64,000 bases of DNA from Burkholderia guangdongensis (GTDB taxonomy: Bacteria > Pseudomonadota > Gammaproteobacteria > Burkholderiales > Burkholderiaceae): positions 1 through 64,000 of the forward strand of contig NZ_JACBNX010000027.1 in NCBI RefSeq assembly GCF_013403875.1. The letters are read 5' to 3'. Both the position numbers and the translations under genes were made by a program. Positions 35,292 to 45,400 of this stretch are shown here, piece after piece; the first letter of the stretch is position 1; every line of letters begins with the position of its first letter. The notes beneath the pieces were generated by a model that was not told where the DNA came from, did not search any database, and saw only the letters and a list, made by a program, of their open reading frames with translations.

Positions 35292-37040
35292 ATGGAACAC
35301 GAAGTGAATGTCTGGGCCAGCATTCGCCGGATCATCCGCAGGAGCAACGCATCAACCGCCCCGTTGCTGTCCGGTCTTGCGCTGCGTGTCCCCGAGCGTT
35401 GCTGCGAAGTCCTTCCATACCTGCTTTGCTGGCTTTGGCTCAGCGCGGCATTGGGCGCCCCGTGGCCAGGCTTCGAATGGGCCGGCAGACCGGGATGGCT
35501 GGCACTCGGGCTCGTTGCGTTGTTCGCGTTGCAGTGGTGCCTGGCCTTCGGCGGTCAGAAGCTGTGTTTCCTGAGTAGCTATCGGATCATCGAACGCTAC
35601 CGCGAGCAGTTGCTGGAGCGTGTCCGGAAGATGCCGATCGGTGTGTTGAGAAGTCAGCGTGTCGGGCGGATGGCCGACCTGCTGACGGACGACATCAATC
35701 GCGTGGAGTCGATATTCGCTCACGTCCTCGCCGACTTCGTCGCCGCGGCGGGTCTGGCGCTGACCGCCCTGCTCCTGCTGGCCGTGATCGAATGGCGTCT
35801 GGCGCTGGCGCTGGCCGGACTCGTTCCGCTGGCCATGCTGGCGCTGACAACGAGCCGGCGCCTGTTCGAGCGAGCCGGGCTGCGCAAATTCGCGGTGGTC
35901 AAATCCACCGCCGGCATGCTCGTGGAGTTCATTGGCGGCCTGGCGACGCTGCGCCTGTTCAACCGCACCGACGCATGGATTCGACGACTCGATCTCGCCT
36001 TCGCCGAGCTGAAGGTGTTGAGCCTCGGCATCGAGAAGTGGGGCGGCGGGCCGGTCATGCTGTTCCGCTTGATCGTCGAATGCGGACTGGTGTCCCTGTT
36101 CATTGTTGGCGGATGGAGTGCGTGGGCGCAGGACGTGCGTCCCCTCGCGTGGATTGCGTTCTTTCTGCTCGCGTACAAGTTCCTCGGGCCACTGCTGGAG
36201 TTGGCCGAGTATCTCGTGATGCTTCGTCACGCGTGCCAGAGCGAAGTCAAGCTGAATGAAGTCTGGATGGTCGAGTTGCTGGCCGAACCGGAGAAAGCCG
36301 AGCGGCCTGCGAACCTGGCCGTCCAGTTCGACGACGTCTCTTTCACCTACGGCGAGAACCCGGTTTTGCGGAACGTCAGCTTCACGGTTCCGGAAGGCAG
36401 CGTGACCGCGGTCGTCGGCCCTTCCGGCGCGGGCAAAAGCACCCTCCTGCATCTGATGGCGCGCTTTCACACGCCGGAACGCGGTTCGGTGCGCATCGGG
36501 GGGCTGGACCTGCGAGATATCGGATCGGAGCAACTGTACGGCCTGGTGAGCATGGTCTTCCAGCATGTCCAGCTCTTTGACGGCAGCATCATCGAGAACG
36601 TCCGCGCGGGTCGGGAGCAGGCATGCGATGACGAGGTCATTCAGGCCTGCCGGGCGGCGCGTTGCGATGCGTTCATTCGCAGCCTTCCCGACGGCTACCA
36701 GACCCGGGTGGGCGAGTCAGGCTTCTCCCTCTCCGGCGGAGAGCGCCAGCGCCTGTCGATTGCCCGGGCGCTGTTGAAGGATGCGCCGCTCCTGCTGCTG
36801 GATGAGGTGACGGCCTCGGTCGACCCGCCCACCCAGCTCGCGATCCAGACCACGCTCGGTCAATTGCCTGCCCACCGCACGGTGATCATGGTCGCCCACC
36901 GGCTCAGTACGGTAAGACACGCCGACCAGATCGTGGTGCTGAGCGGCGGCCGTGTGGCAGAGATCGGAACGCACGAGGATCTGTTGGGGCGGAACGGTGT
37001 CTACGCCGCCATGTGGAAGGCTCAGGCATTCACCGCATAG
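35292..37040 (+). CDS. ABC half-transporter, YbtQ/Irp7-like
   Basis: This 582-residue protein pairs with the preceding half-transporter to form a heterodimer. It has six membrane helices (about 20-300), Walker A GPSGAGKST, signature LSGGERQRLS, Walker B LLLDEVTASVD and switch His in VAHRLS. The Walker B ends DEVTAS where the partner has DEATAF, a small but real asymmetry between the two ATP sites. GGAGG lies 8 bases before the ATG. Position 3' of its partner and 5' of the TonB receptor supports a siderophore uptake role. Confidence 0.87.
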   Translation: MEHEVNVWASIRRIIRRSNASTAPLLSGLALRVPERCCEVLPYLLCWLWLSAALGAPWPGFEWAGRPGWLALGLVALFALQWCLAFGGQKLCFLSSYRIIERYREQLLERVRKMPIGVLRSQRVGRMADLLTDDINRVESIFAHVLADFVAAAGLALTALLLLAVIEWRLALALAGLVPLAMLALTTSRRLFERAGLRKFAVVKSTAGMLVEFIGGLATLRLFNRTDAWIRRLDLAFAELKVLSLGIEKWGGGPVMLFRLIVECGLVSLFIVGGWSAWAQDVRPLAWIAFFLLAYKFLGPLLELAEYLVMLRHACQSEVKLNEVWMVELLAEPEKAERPANLAVQFDDVSFTYGENPVLRNVSFTVPEGSVTAVVGPSGAGKSTLLHLMARFHTPERGSVRIGGLDLRDIGSEQLYGLVSMVFQHVQLFDGSIIENVRAGREQACDDEVIQACRAARCDAFIRSLPDGYQTRVGESGFSLSGGERQRLSIARALLKDAPLLLLDEVTASVDPPTQLAIQTTLGQLPAHRTVIMVAHRLSTVRHADQIVVLSGGRVAEIGTHEDLLGRNGVYAAMWKAQAFTA

Positions 37041-37044
37041 GGAA

Positions 37045-39255
37045 ATGGCAAGAATGTGTGAACGGCAAAACTTCTCCCCGCTTCTGTTGGCGGGCATTCT
37101 GGCGGGATCGGTTCAGTTCCTCGCCCTGACCGCGGCCGCTGCTCAGTCCGGCGACGATGACCTGGCGGTGCTGGAGTCGATCACCGTCACCGTGCGCAGG
37201 CGCGAGGAGAACATCAAGGACATTCCGGGCTCGGTTCACGTCGAGACCGGTCGCAACCTGGAGCAAAAGCGCATGCTGGACGGCGCGTCAGCGCTGCGCG
37301 ATGTGGCGGGCGCCAGCATTGGAACGTTCGGCGATCGCTCCAACGCGTTCGTCGTCATCCGCGGTGTCGCGCCCGTTCTCTCCCCGCTCAGCCCCGACGA
37401 CAGCTCGGTCCTGACCTTTGTCGATGGCGCGCCGATGCCGATCGGCGCCGCCTTCTCGCCCTATCTGGACCTCGAGCGCATGGAGGTCATGAAGGGGCCG
37501 CAGAATACGCTTTTCGGTCGCAACACCTCGGGCGGGGCAATCAACCTGGTCCCGGTCAAGCCGAGCCACGAGTTTGAAGGCTCGGTCCGAGGCGAGCTGG
37601 GTACCGATGGCATTTACCGCGCCGAAACCATCCTGAACGGCTCGCTCGTGCCGGGCATGCTGGCTGGTCGTCTGGCGATCCGCCGGTCGGGCGCCGATGG
37701 CTATATCGACAATATCGCCGGGGCGGCGCTGGGGAAGGTGGCGACCTGGGCCGGACGCGGCTCGCTGCTGTTCACGCCATCGCCCCGCGCGCGATGGCTG
37801 CTGAGCCTGCACGGAGAGAGCACGGACAGCGCACCGACGGGCTACATCGCGTACCGGCCCGGCGGGCCGAAGACCGCGGCGCAGAACATGACGGTCGACG
37901 ACATCCGCATGGTCGCGATCCACTCGCGCCTGGAGTACGACTTCGACGCGATGACGTTCGCTGCGCAGACCAGCTATGCGCGCCTCGATGACCGGAACAG
38001 GTACAACTTTCCCGACGCGATGATCGCAAGCGATTTCAGTGGTTTGCCTGCGTCGCGGTTTCTGGATCCGACGACCAATTTCACCGACTGGAAGAAGCGA
38101 GACTCGCGGTTGACGCAGGAATTCAGGCTCGGCTCGCTGCCCGGCGCCGGCATCGGCTGGCTGGCCGGCGTGGTCTTCTATCAGGACCAGGCTCGCCGGG
38201 ATCGGACGGGCGAGATGTGGTATTTCGGGCCTTCGGCCAGTGGCAGCACCGACTACGATTTGAAGACCACCGGGCAGGCGCTGTTCGGTGAAGCAACCGT
38301 TGCGCTGAGCGAAAAGCTGAAGTTGACCGTCGGCGGGCGCGGCACCCACGAGAGCAAGGCGTTCCACTCCGCGTATCGCAGCAACGGGGCCATTGGGGCG
38401 GTGCCTCATTTCTCGGAGGCAGACAACGCGCGCTACAGCTTCCTGACCGGGCGCACCGCGCTGTCTCGTGACTGGACCGATGACCTGATGTCGTACGCGA
38501 GCGTGTCGAGGGGCTACAAGAGCGGCGGCTTCGGCCTGAGCAATTCGCTGATGTGGGCCGGCGTCCCGCGGCAGCCGTATGCGTCTTCCACCGTCATGAG
38601 CTACGAGGTTGGCACCCGGTCAAGCTGGTTCGACAAGTCGCTCGCGTTGAGTGGCGCATTGTTCTTCAACGACATGCGCCGCGAACAGATGCAAAGCTGG
38701 GACTACACGCACTTCACCGGAAAGAATTTGAATCTGGATGCCCGCTCGGCCGGATTCGAGCTGGACGCCCGGTTCCATCCGTCCAGGAGCTGGTGGATCG
38801 AGGCCGGCGTCGCCTACACGTACAGCGCACTTCGCCACGTCACCGCGGAAGCCTCCGCCGCTCAGGATGGCTTGCGTAGCGGCAACCAGCTGCCGACCGT
38901 ACCCGAGTGGGCCGGCAAGGCGTCGGTCGGATACCACGGGTTGGGTAGAGACGTGGGCCTTTCCGGCTGGCTGGCCGATCAATCGGTGAGCGCGAGGCTG
39001 TCCTACAACTACATCGGCAGCCGTTACACCGATGCGTCGAACTTCGGCAAGCTTGCTCCGGCGCACCTGATATCGGCACGTGTTGGCCTGGACTGGGGAG
39101 ACGGGGAGATCTACCTCTTTGGCGACAATCTTCTGGGCAAAAAATACATGACGATCAAGGAACGCTTCGGCACCGACGCCCAGGGGAATCCGGTATTTGG
39201 CGCGTCTTACGCACGGGGTGCCACGGTCGGTCTCGGCGCAATCCTTTATTTCTGA
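37045..39255 (+). CDS. TonB-dependent siderophore receptor (FyuA-like)
   Basis: An outer-membrane gated barrel for the ferric siderophore, 736 residues. A signal peptide (to about Ala35) is followed by the plug with a TonB-box region near LESITVTVRRR, RGVAPVL, and the conserved VMKGPQNTLFGRNTSGGAIN. The beta-barrel ends in aromatic AILYF, the usual barrel-assembly signal. It is closest in layout to the yersiniabactin/pyochelin receptor group. The ATG at 37045 or 37054 is possible; it begins 5 bases after the ABC gene. The barrel should fit an uncommon ligand if the cluster makes a new molecule. Confidence 0.9.
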   Translation: MARMCERQNFSPLLLAGILAGSVQFLALTAAAAQSGDDDLAVLESITVTVRRREENIKDIPGSVHVETGRNLEQKRMLDGASALRDVAGASIGTFGDRSNAFVVIRGVAPVLSPLSPDDSSVLTFVDGAPMPIGAAFSPYLDLERMEVMKGPQNTLFGRNTSGGAINLVPVKPSHEFEGSVRGELGTDGIYRAETILNGSLVPGMLAGRLAIRRSGADGYIDNIAGAALGKVATWAGRGSLLFTPSPRARWLLSLHGESTDSAPTGYIAYRPGGPKTAAQNMTVDDIRMVAIHSRLEYDFDAMTFAAQTSYARLDDRNRYNFPDAMIASDFSGLPASRFLDPTTNFTDWKKRDSRLTQEFRLGSLPGAGIGWLAGVVFYQDQARRDRTGEMWYFGPSASGSTDYDLKTTGQALFGEATVALSEKLKLTVGGRGTHESKAFHSAYRSNGAIGAVPHFSEADNARYSFLTGRTALSRDWTDDLMSYASVSRGYKSGGFGLSNSLMWAGVPRQPYASSTVMSYEVGTRSSWFDKSLALSGALFFNDMRREQMQSWDYTHFTGKNLNLDARSAGFELDARFHPSRSWWIEAGVAYTYSALRHVTAEASAAQDGLRSGNQLPTVPEWAGKASVGYHGLGRDVGLSGWLADQSVSARLSYNYIGSRYTDASNFGKLAPAHLISARVGLDWGDGEIYLFGDNLLGKKYMTIKERFGTDAQGNPVFGASYARGATVGLGAILYF

Positions 39256-39442
39256 CCACCTCAAATTGTCCGTCTTCGGGCAAATGCGTCCCGTTTCGAG
39301 TAGTGGGACAACGCATCGATTCATAAGATCGTTCCATCGTCCACGTGCGTGCTCGCACGCTCGGCTTGGTCGTGCCGCCAGGCGAGCGTGGCCGATCAGG
39401 CAGGCTTCCCAAGAGAACGGCATCGTTACTTAAGGAGTATTG
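39256..39442. promoter_or_regulatory. intergenic region before the salicylate fusion gene
   Basis: This 187-base gap separates the TonB receptor from the first biosynthetic gene. It contains two weak dyads (GTCCC with GGGAC at 39288-39309, CGTGCG with CGCACG at 39344-39359) and a TTCCCAA element (39406-39412). An internal promoter is plausible but no consensus is visible. AAGGAG at 39432-39437 is the ribosome site. Confidence 0.35.
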
Positions 39443-42424
39443 ATGAATATCGATCGTTTCGATCTGGCTGCGCTGGAGAAGCACTACGAGAGACTGGGTT
39501 ACTGGAAGCATCAGACGTTGGGCGAGTTGCTCAGCCGCGCGGCGAACACGTTTTCCAGCGCCCCGGCCCTGATAGACGGGGAGGCTCGCCTGACCTATGC
39601 CGATTTCGATCTGAAGGTGGATCGCCTCGCCGCGGGTCTGGACCGCCTCGGCATCGTCGCGGGAGACCGCGTGCTGATGCAGTTGCCCAACTGCCAGGCG
39701 TTCGCGGTCTGCCTGTTCGCGCTGTTCCGTATCGGCGCACTGCCGATCATGGCGACGCCCGCGCATCGGGAGAAGGACCTCCAGGCGCTGTGCCGCCTGG
39801 CCGAACCCTCCGCTTATGTCCTCCCCCGAGCCTTCCTCGGGTTCGACTATCTCGACCTCGCGCAGTCGATACGGCGCGGCAGTCCATCCATTCGGCATAT
39901 CCTCGTCGACGGCGAGCCGGGGCCCTGGCTGGCCCTGAACCAGGTGGATGAGTCGCCAAGAGCGTTCCGGGCCCCGGCGCATACCGACACCGCATTGCTC
40001 CTGCTTTCCGGCGGCACGACCGGAACGCCGAAGCTGATTCCGCGCACACATGCCGACTACCTCTACAACGCAACCGAGTCGGCACGCCTGTGCGGTCTCT
40101 CCGCGGATTCGGCTTACCTGGTGGCCTTGCCCGCGGCCCACAATTTCCCGCTTGCCTGCCCAGGCCTGCTGGGCACGCTGATCGTCGGCGGACGGGTGGT
40201 GATGGCCAGGGCCCCCGGCGCCGACGAAGCCTTCCCGCTCATCGAGAAGGAGCGCGTCACCCACACGGCGTTGGTTCCGGCGCTGGTCAAGCTCTGGCTG
40301 GAGGCACGCAAGTGGGACACCCGCGACCTGTCGACCCTGAAGCTGCTGCAGGTTGGCGGCGCTCGCCTCGAACCGGCGCTGGCCCGCCAGATCGCACCCG
40401 CACTGGGATGCCAGCTTCAACAAGTATTCGGCATGGCCGAGGGGCTGCTGTGCCACACGCGCCTGGACGATCCGATGGACGTGGTGCTGAACACTCAGGG
40501 GCGGCCACTCTGCCCCGACGACGAATTGCGCATTGTCGGCAGCGACGGCCTTCCGGTGGCGGCCGGCCAGGTCGGCGAACTGCAGGTGCGCGGGCCTTAC
40601 ACGATCCACGGCTACTATCGCGCGCCCGCGCACAACGCTCGCTGCTTCACCTCCGATGGTTTCTACCGGTCGGGCGATCTGGTACAGCTCACCCCGGAAG
40701 GCAACCTCGTCGTTCACGGGCGCGTCAAGGAGCAGATCAACCGCGCCGGCGAAAAGATTGCCGCGGCCGAAATCGAGCTCGCCGTCGACGAACATCCGCG
40801 CGTGGAAAGCTGCGCCGTGGTCGCCGTGCCGGACGAGCGGCTCGGGGAACGGACCTGCGCGGTGATCATTGCCCGAGGGCAGCCGCCTGCGTTGGCGGAC
40901 ATTCAGACATTCCTGCGCGATGCGGGCCTGCCGCGGCACAAGCTGCCGGATCAGCTTCTGGTGGTGTCATCCTGGCCGCTCACCACCGTCGGAAAGATCG
41001 ACAAGCCGCACCTCGTGGCACTGGCCCGGAACGCTTCGTCCGCGACCGGCGACGGGCCGGCGGAGAACAGGCGCACCTATACCGAACGCTTGCTGGCGGT
41101 ACAAGGTGCGCCGCTCGACATCCTGACCGCGCTGGCTTGCTCCGGTATCGCTCAGGAGTACACACTGTACGAGCACCCGGAGGAGTGGTCCATCGGCTTG
41201 GGACGGGTGGCCACGGTGCGCGTTGACGCGGAGCGGGCCGAGCTGGTCCAGGGGGCGCGCCGGCAAACTTTCCGCCGGCCTCGACTGGTCGATGCGATCG
41301 GTGCGGCCACGGCGGAAATCGCGGTGGACGATTGGCGTGCCTATGGTGTCGCCCGATTCGAGCTTTCGCGGATCTTCCACGGCCTGCGTGCCCCGGTGGC
41401 TGAAACATCGTTGCTGGAGCTCTTCGTGCCGGAGCTTGAGGTCCGGATCCGCGATGGCCAGGCACGGCTGAGAGCGATCGACCCGCTGTTGCTGCCGGCG
41501 CTGCAGGCGCACGTCGAGCAGGCCGACCGGCAATCCCGAGACAAGCCCGTGGCCCCGGCGGACGAGGCCATGCTCCTCGCCCTGCGGCAGCACGACGAAG
41601 ATTCGTACAGGGCCAACGTCAAGCAGGCGGTGGAAGAGATCAACGCACGAAAGTACCAGAAGGTCATTCTTTCGCGCCGCATTCCGCTACCCGCCGGCGT
41701 CGACCTCGTCGAAACCTATCGCGCGGGCCGGGCGCGCAACACGCCGGCCAGGTCGTTCCTGATCCAGCTCGGCGAGTCGCGCATGGCGGGCTTCAGCCCG
41801 GAGACTGTCGTCGAGGTCAGCGCCGACGGCTGGGTCAGCACCCAGCCGCTTGCCGGCACCCGCGCACTCGGCGCAAGCCGGGAGGAAGAGGAGCGGCTGC
41901 GCATGGATCTGCTCAACGACGCCAAGGAGGTGGCCGAGCATGCCGTATCGGTCAAGCTCGCGCAGGATGAAGTCGCGAAGGTATGCGAGGACGCGAGCGT
42001 CAGCGAATTCATGAACGTGCTGCGGCGCGGCTCGGTCCAGCACCTGGCCTCCCGGGTGAGCGGCCGGCTGACCGAGGGGCGCACCGCGTGGGATGCCTTC
42101 GAAGCCCTCTTCCCCGCGGTGACGGCGTCCGGCATTCCGAAGCAGGCCGGTATCGAGGCCATCAAGCGCTTCGAACGCACCGCCCGCGGCTGGTACAGCG
42201 GTTGCGTCCTCCTGGTGGACAGTCAAGGCGGGATGGATGCGGCGCTCGTGCTGCGGTCGATCTACCAACGCGGCACGGAAAGCTGGCTCCAGGCCGGCGC
42301 CGGCATCGTCGGCCTGTCCCGGCCCGCACGGGAACTGGAGGAAACCAACGAGAAGCTGGCCTGCATCCTGAAATACGTCGTGCTCGACCCCGTCGCTGCC
42401 GGCGAAGCACTGGAGGGCGCCTGA
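39443..42424 (+). CDS. salicyl-AMP ligase fused to salicylate synthase
   Basis: One 993-residue protein makes and activates the starter acid. Residues 1 to about 535 are a stand-alone aryl adenylation domain of DhbE/YbtE/PchD type (SGGTTGTPKLIP, FGMAEGLLC, YRSGDLV, and RAGEKI with the C-terminal Lys in TVGKIDKP). Residues about 545-993 are a chorismate-using salicylate synthase of Irp9/YbtS/MbtI type. That half has KYQKVILSR with the general-base Lys, QPLAGTRALG, the Mg-binding EHAVSV region, VQHLASRVSGRL and FPAVTASGIPK. The usual arrangement is two separate genes. AAGGAG fixes the start at 39443, and the stop overlaps the NRPS start (TGATG). Confidence 0.9.
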   Translation: MNIDRFDLAALEKHYERLGYWKHQTLGELLSRAANTFSSAPALIDGEARLTYADFDLKVDRLAAGLDRLGIVAGDRVLMQLPNCQAFAVCLFALFRIGALPIMATPAHREKDLQALCRLAEPSAYVLPRAFLGFDYLDLAQSIRRGSPSIRHILVDGEPGPWLALNQVDESPRAFRAPAHTDTALLLLSGGTTGTPKLIPRTHADYLYNATESARLCGLSADSAYLVALPAAHNFPLACPGLLGTLIVGGRVVMARAPGADEAFPLIEKERVTHTALVPALVKLWLEARKWDTRDLSTLKLLQVGGARLEPALARQIAPALGCQLQQVFGMAEGLLCHTRLDDPMDVVLNTQGRPLCPDDELRIVGSDGLPVAAGQVGELQVRGPYTIHGYYRAPAHNARCFTSDGFYRSGDLVQLTPEGNLVVHGRVKEQINRAGEKIAAAEIELAVDEHPRVESCAVVAVPDERLGERTCAVIIARGQPPALADIQTFLRDAGLPRHKLPDQLLVVSSWPLTTVGKIDKPHLVALARNASSATGDGPAENRRTYTERLLAVQGAPLDILTALACSGIAQEYTLYEHPEEWSIGLGRVATVRVDAERAELVQGARRQTFRRPRLVDAIGAATAEIAVDDWRAYGVARFELSRIFHGLRAPVAETSLLELFVPELEVRIRDGQARLRAIDPLLLPALQAHVEQADRQSRDKPVAPADEAMLLALRQHDEDSYRANVKQAVEEINARKYQKVILSRRIPLPAGVDLVETYRAGRARNTPARSFLIQLGESRMAGFSPETVVEVSADGWVSTQPLAGTRALGASREEEERLRMDLLNDAKEVAEHAVSVKLAQDEVAKVCEDASVSEFMNVLRRGSVQHLASRVSGRLTEGRTAWDAFEALFPAVTASGIPKQAGIEAIKRFERTARGWYSGCVLLVDSQGGMDAALVLRSIYQRGTESWLQAGAGIVGLSRPARELEETNEKLACILKYVVLDPVAAGEALEGA

Positions 42425-45400
42425 TGCACGCTTCCCGCGCGTCATTCGTCTCTGCACACATCCAGCCGCTCCTGTCCGCGCCGATCGCAGGCCGGGAGGA
42501 CACGAACCTCATCGAGCTCGGGCTGGACTCGCTGCACATCATGCGACTCGTCAACGAGTGGCGTCGAATGGGCATCAACCTGACCTTCGCGCAGCTCGTC
42601 GAGCGGCCATTCCTGCATCACTGGCAGGCGCTGTTCGAAAGCGCCCGCGGCAACGTGCCGGCGCAAACCCCTGCCGCGTTGCCCGCGACTCGACCCGCGG
42701 CGGATGGCGAGGCTTCGGGCGAACCATTCGGCCTGACCGATGTACAACATGCGTACTGGATCGGCCGCCAGGATGGCCAGTCCTTGGGGGGCGTGGGATG
42801 CCACGCCTATCTGGAGATCGAAGGGCGTGACGTGGAGGCCGCCAGGCTGGGTGCGGCCTGGAAGCGGCTCCACCAGCAGCACGCGATGCTGCGCGCCCGC
42901 TTTGCGGAGGACGGCACGCAGCGGATCTGCGACGACCTCGCCGGGCCTGAGCTTGTTACCCATGACCTCAGGTTGCTCCCCGTCACCGAGGCCGACGCGA
43001 GGCTGCTCGCGATACGCGAGCGTCTGTCGCATCGTCGCCTGGACGTGGCGAATGGCGAGGTTGCGGGGCTGGAACTGTCGCTGCTGCCCGATGGCAGAAC
43101 CTGCATACACTTCGACGTCGACCTGCTCGTCGCGGACGTGCAGAGCCTGCACATATTGCTGCGCGATCTGGCGACGGCCTATCAGGGGAACGCGCTTCAA
43201 GCCGATCCCGGCTGGCGATTCTCCCGCTATCTGGAAGCCGAGGCAGCGCGAGGAAGCGAGCCACGAGACGCCGCCCGGGCGTACTGGCAGGCGGCCCTGG
43301 CCCAGTTGCCCGCCGGGCCGAGGTTGCCGCTCGTCAAGGAGCCCGGCAGCGTGGTCCGGCCTCGATTCGTTCGCCGCAGTCATCTCCTCCCGAACGACAA
43401 GTGGCAAACGTTGCGCGGCCTGGCGGCCAGGCATGGCGTGACGCCTGCGATGATGCTGGCGACCGCCTATGCCGAAATCCTCGGGCGGTGGAGCCAGGAA
43501 GCCGAATTCACGTTGAATCTGCCGCTGTTCGATCGCAAGACGGACCATCCCGGCATCGAGCACGTCGTCGCGGATTTCACCAACCTGCTGCTGTTGCGTT
43601 GCGATTGCCGTCACCCGGCTTCTTTCGCGAATCGAGCGCTCGACCTCCAGCGGCAGTTCCATCGCGACGTCGCCCATGCGTCCTACTCGGCGGTCGACGT
43701 GCAGCGCGACCTGGTCAGGCACGGCTTCGCCGAGGGGAGCACGGCGCCGGTCGTCTTTGCGTGCAACCTGGGGACGCCTCTGCTGACGCACGAGTGCAAG
43801 GCCACGCTGGGCGATCTGCGCTACATGGTCTCGCAGACGCCGCAGGTATGGCTGGATCATCAGGTATACGAAGACAAGGACGGGCTTCTGCTGGCCTGGG
43901 ACGCTGTGGACGAGCTGTTCCCTGAAGGGCTGCTCGACGACATGTTCGACGCGTATCGCGCGTTGCTGGACTGGCTGGCGCGCGATGCGGATCACTGGCA
44001 GCACCCGATGCCGCGGGCGCTTCCGGACCATCAGGCATGCACACGCGCCGCAACCTGCGCGCCCTCCTCGGCGACGACGAGCACCCCGCTGCACCAGCGC
44101 ATGTTCACCGTGGCGGCCGACGTGCCCGAGCGAATCGCCGTCATCCTTGAAAATGCGACGTTGTCCTACGGCGAACTGGCCCGCCGCGCGCGGCAAGTGG
44201 CGGCACTGCTGCTCCAGCGTGGCATCGAGCCGGGCGAGCCTGTCGCGATCAGCCTGCCGAGAGGCGTCGAGCAGGCGGCTGCGGTTTTCGGCGTCCTGGC
44301 CGCCGGCGGCTGCTACGTGCCGGTGGGCATGAGCCAGCCGGCCGCACGCCAGGCCCGCATTCACGAGGCGGCAGGCGTGCGCTGGGTGCTGACGGACACG
44401 GCAGGTGTCGGCGTCGAATCCCGCGAGGGCACCGCACGACTGGATGTGGCAACGGCGTGGGAACTCGAGCCGGCCGAGCTGACCCCGACCGTGCCCGTGG
44501 ACCGCAGCGCCTACATCATCTTCACATCGGGTTCGACGGGCGAGCCGAAGGGCGTGGAGGTCACGCACGCGGCGGCGGCCAACACCATCGACACCCTCAA
44601 CGCCCGCTATCGCGTGGGTCCGGCAAGCCGGGTGCTGGCCGTGTCGTCGCTGGATTTCGACCTGTCCGTGTACGACCTCTTCGGCCTGCTAAGCGTGGGT
44701 GGCGCGGTGGTGCTGCTCGACGAGGATCACCGCCGCGACGCTGCGGCCTGGCTGGAGTTGATTCACCGGCATCGGGTCACCGTCTGGAACTCGGTGCCCG
44801 TGCTGCTCGACATGCTGCTGGTGATGGCCGCCGACGATCCCCGTCCGCTCCCGTTCGAACAGGTCTTCCTCTCCGGCGACTGGATCGGGCTGGACCTGCC
44901 CGAGCGGCTGTTCGCCAGGACCACCGGCGATACCCGTCTGGTGGCGATGGGCGGCGCCACCGAGGCGGCGATCTGGTCGAATGCGTTCGATGTCACGCTG
45001 CCGCTGCCGGCGCACTGGCGCTCGATCCCCTACGGCAAGCCGCTGGCCAACCAGCGCTACCGGGTGGTCGACGCGCAGGGCCGGGACTGCCCCGACTGGG
45101 TGCCCGGCGAGCTGTGGATCGGCGGCGCCGGCGTGGCCGTCGGCTACCGGGGCGACCCTCGGCAGACGGCCGAACGCTTCGTCGAGCACCTCGGCGAGCG
45201 CTGGTACCGCACCGGTGACCTGGGCCGCTACTGGCCGGACGGCAACCTGGAGTTTCTCGGCCGGCGCGACCATCAGGTCAAGGTGCGCGGGCACCGCATC
45301 GAGCTGGGCGAGATCGAGGCGGCGCTGGCGAGCCTGCCCGGCGTGGCCCGTGCGGTGGCGCTGACCGTCGGCCAGCCGGCGGCCCTCGCCGCGGCTTTCG

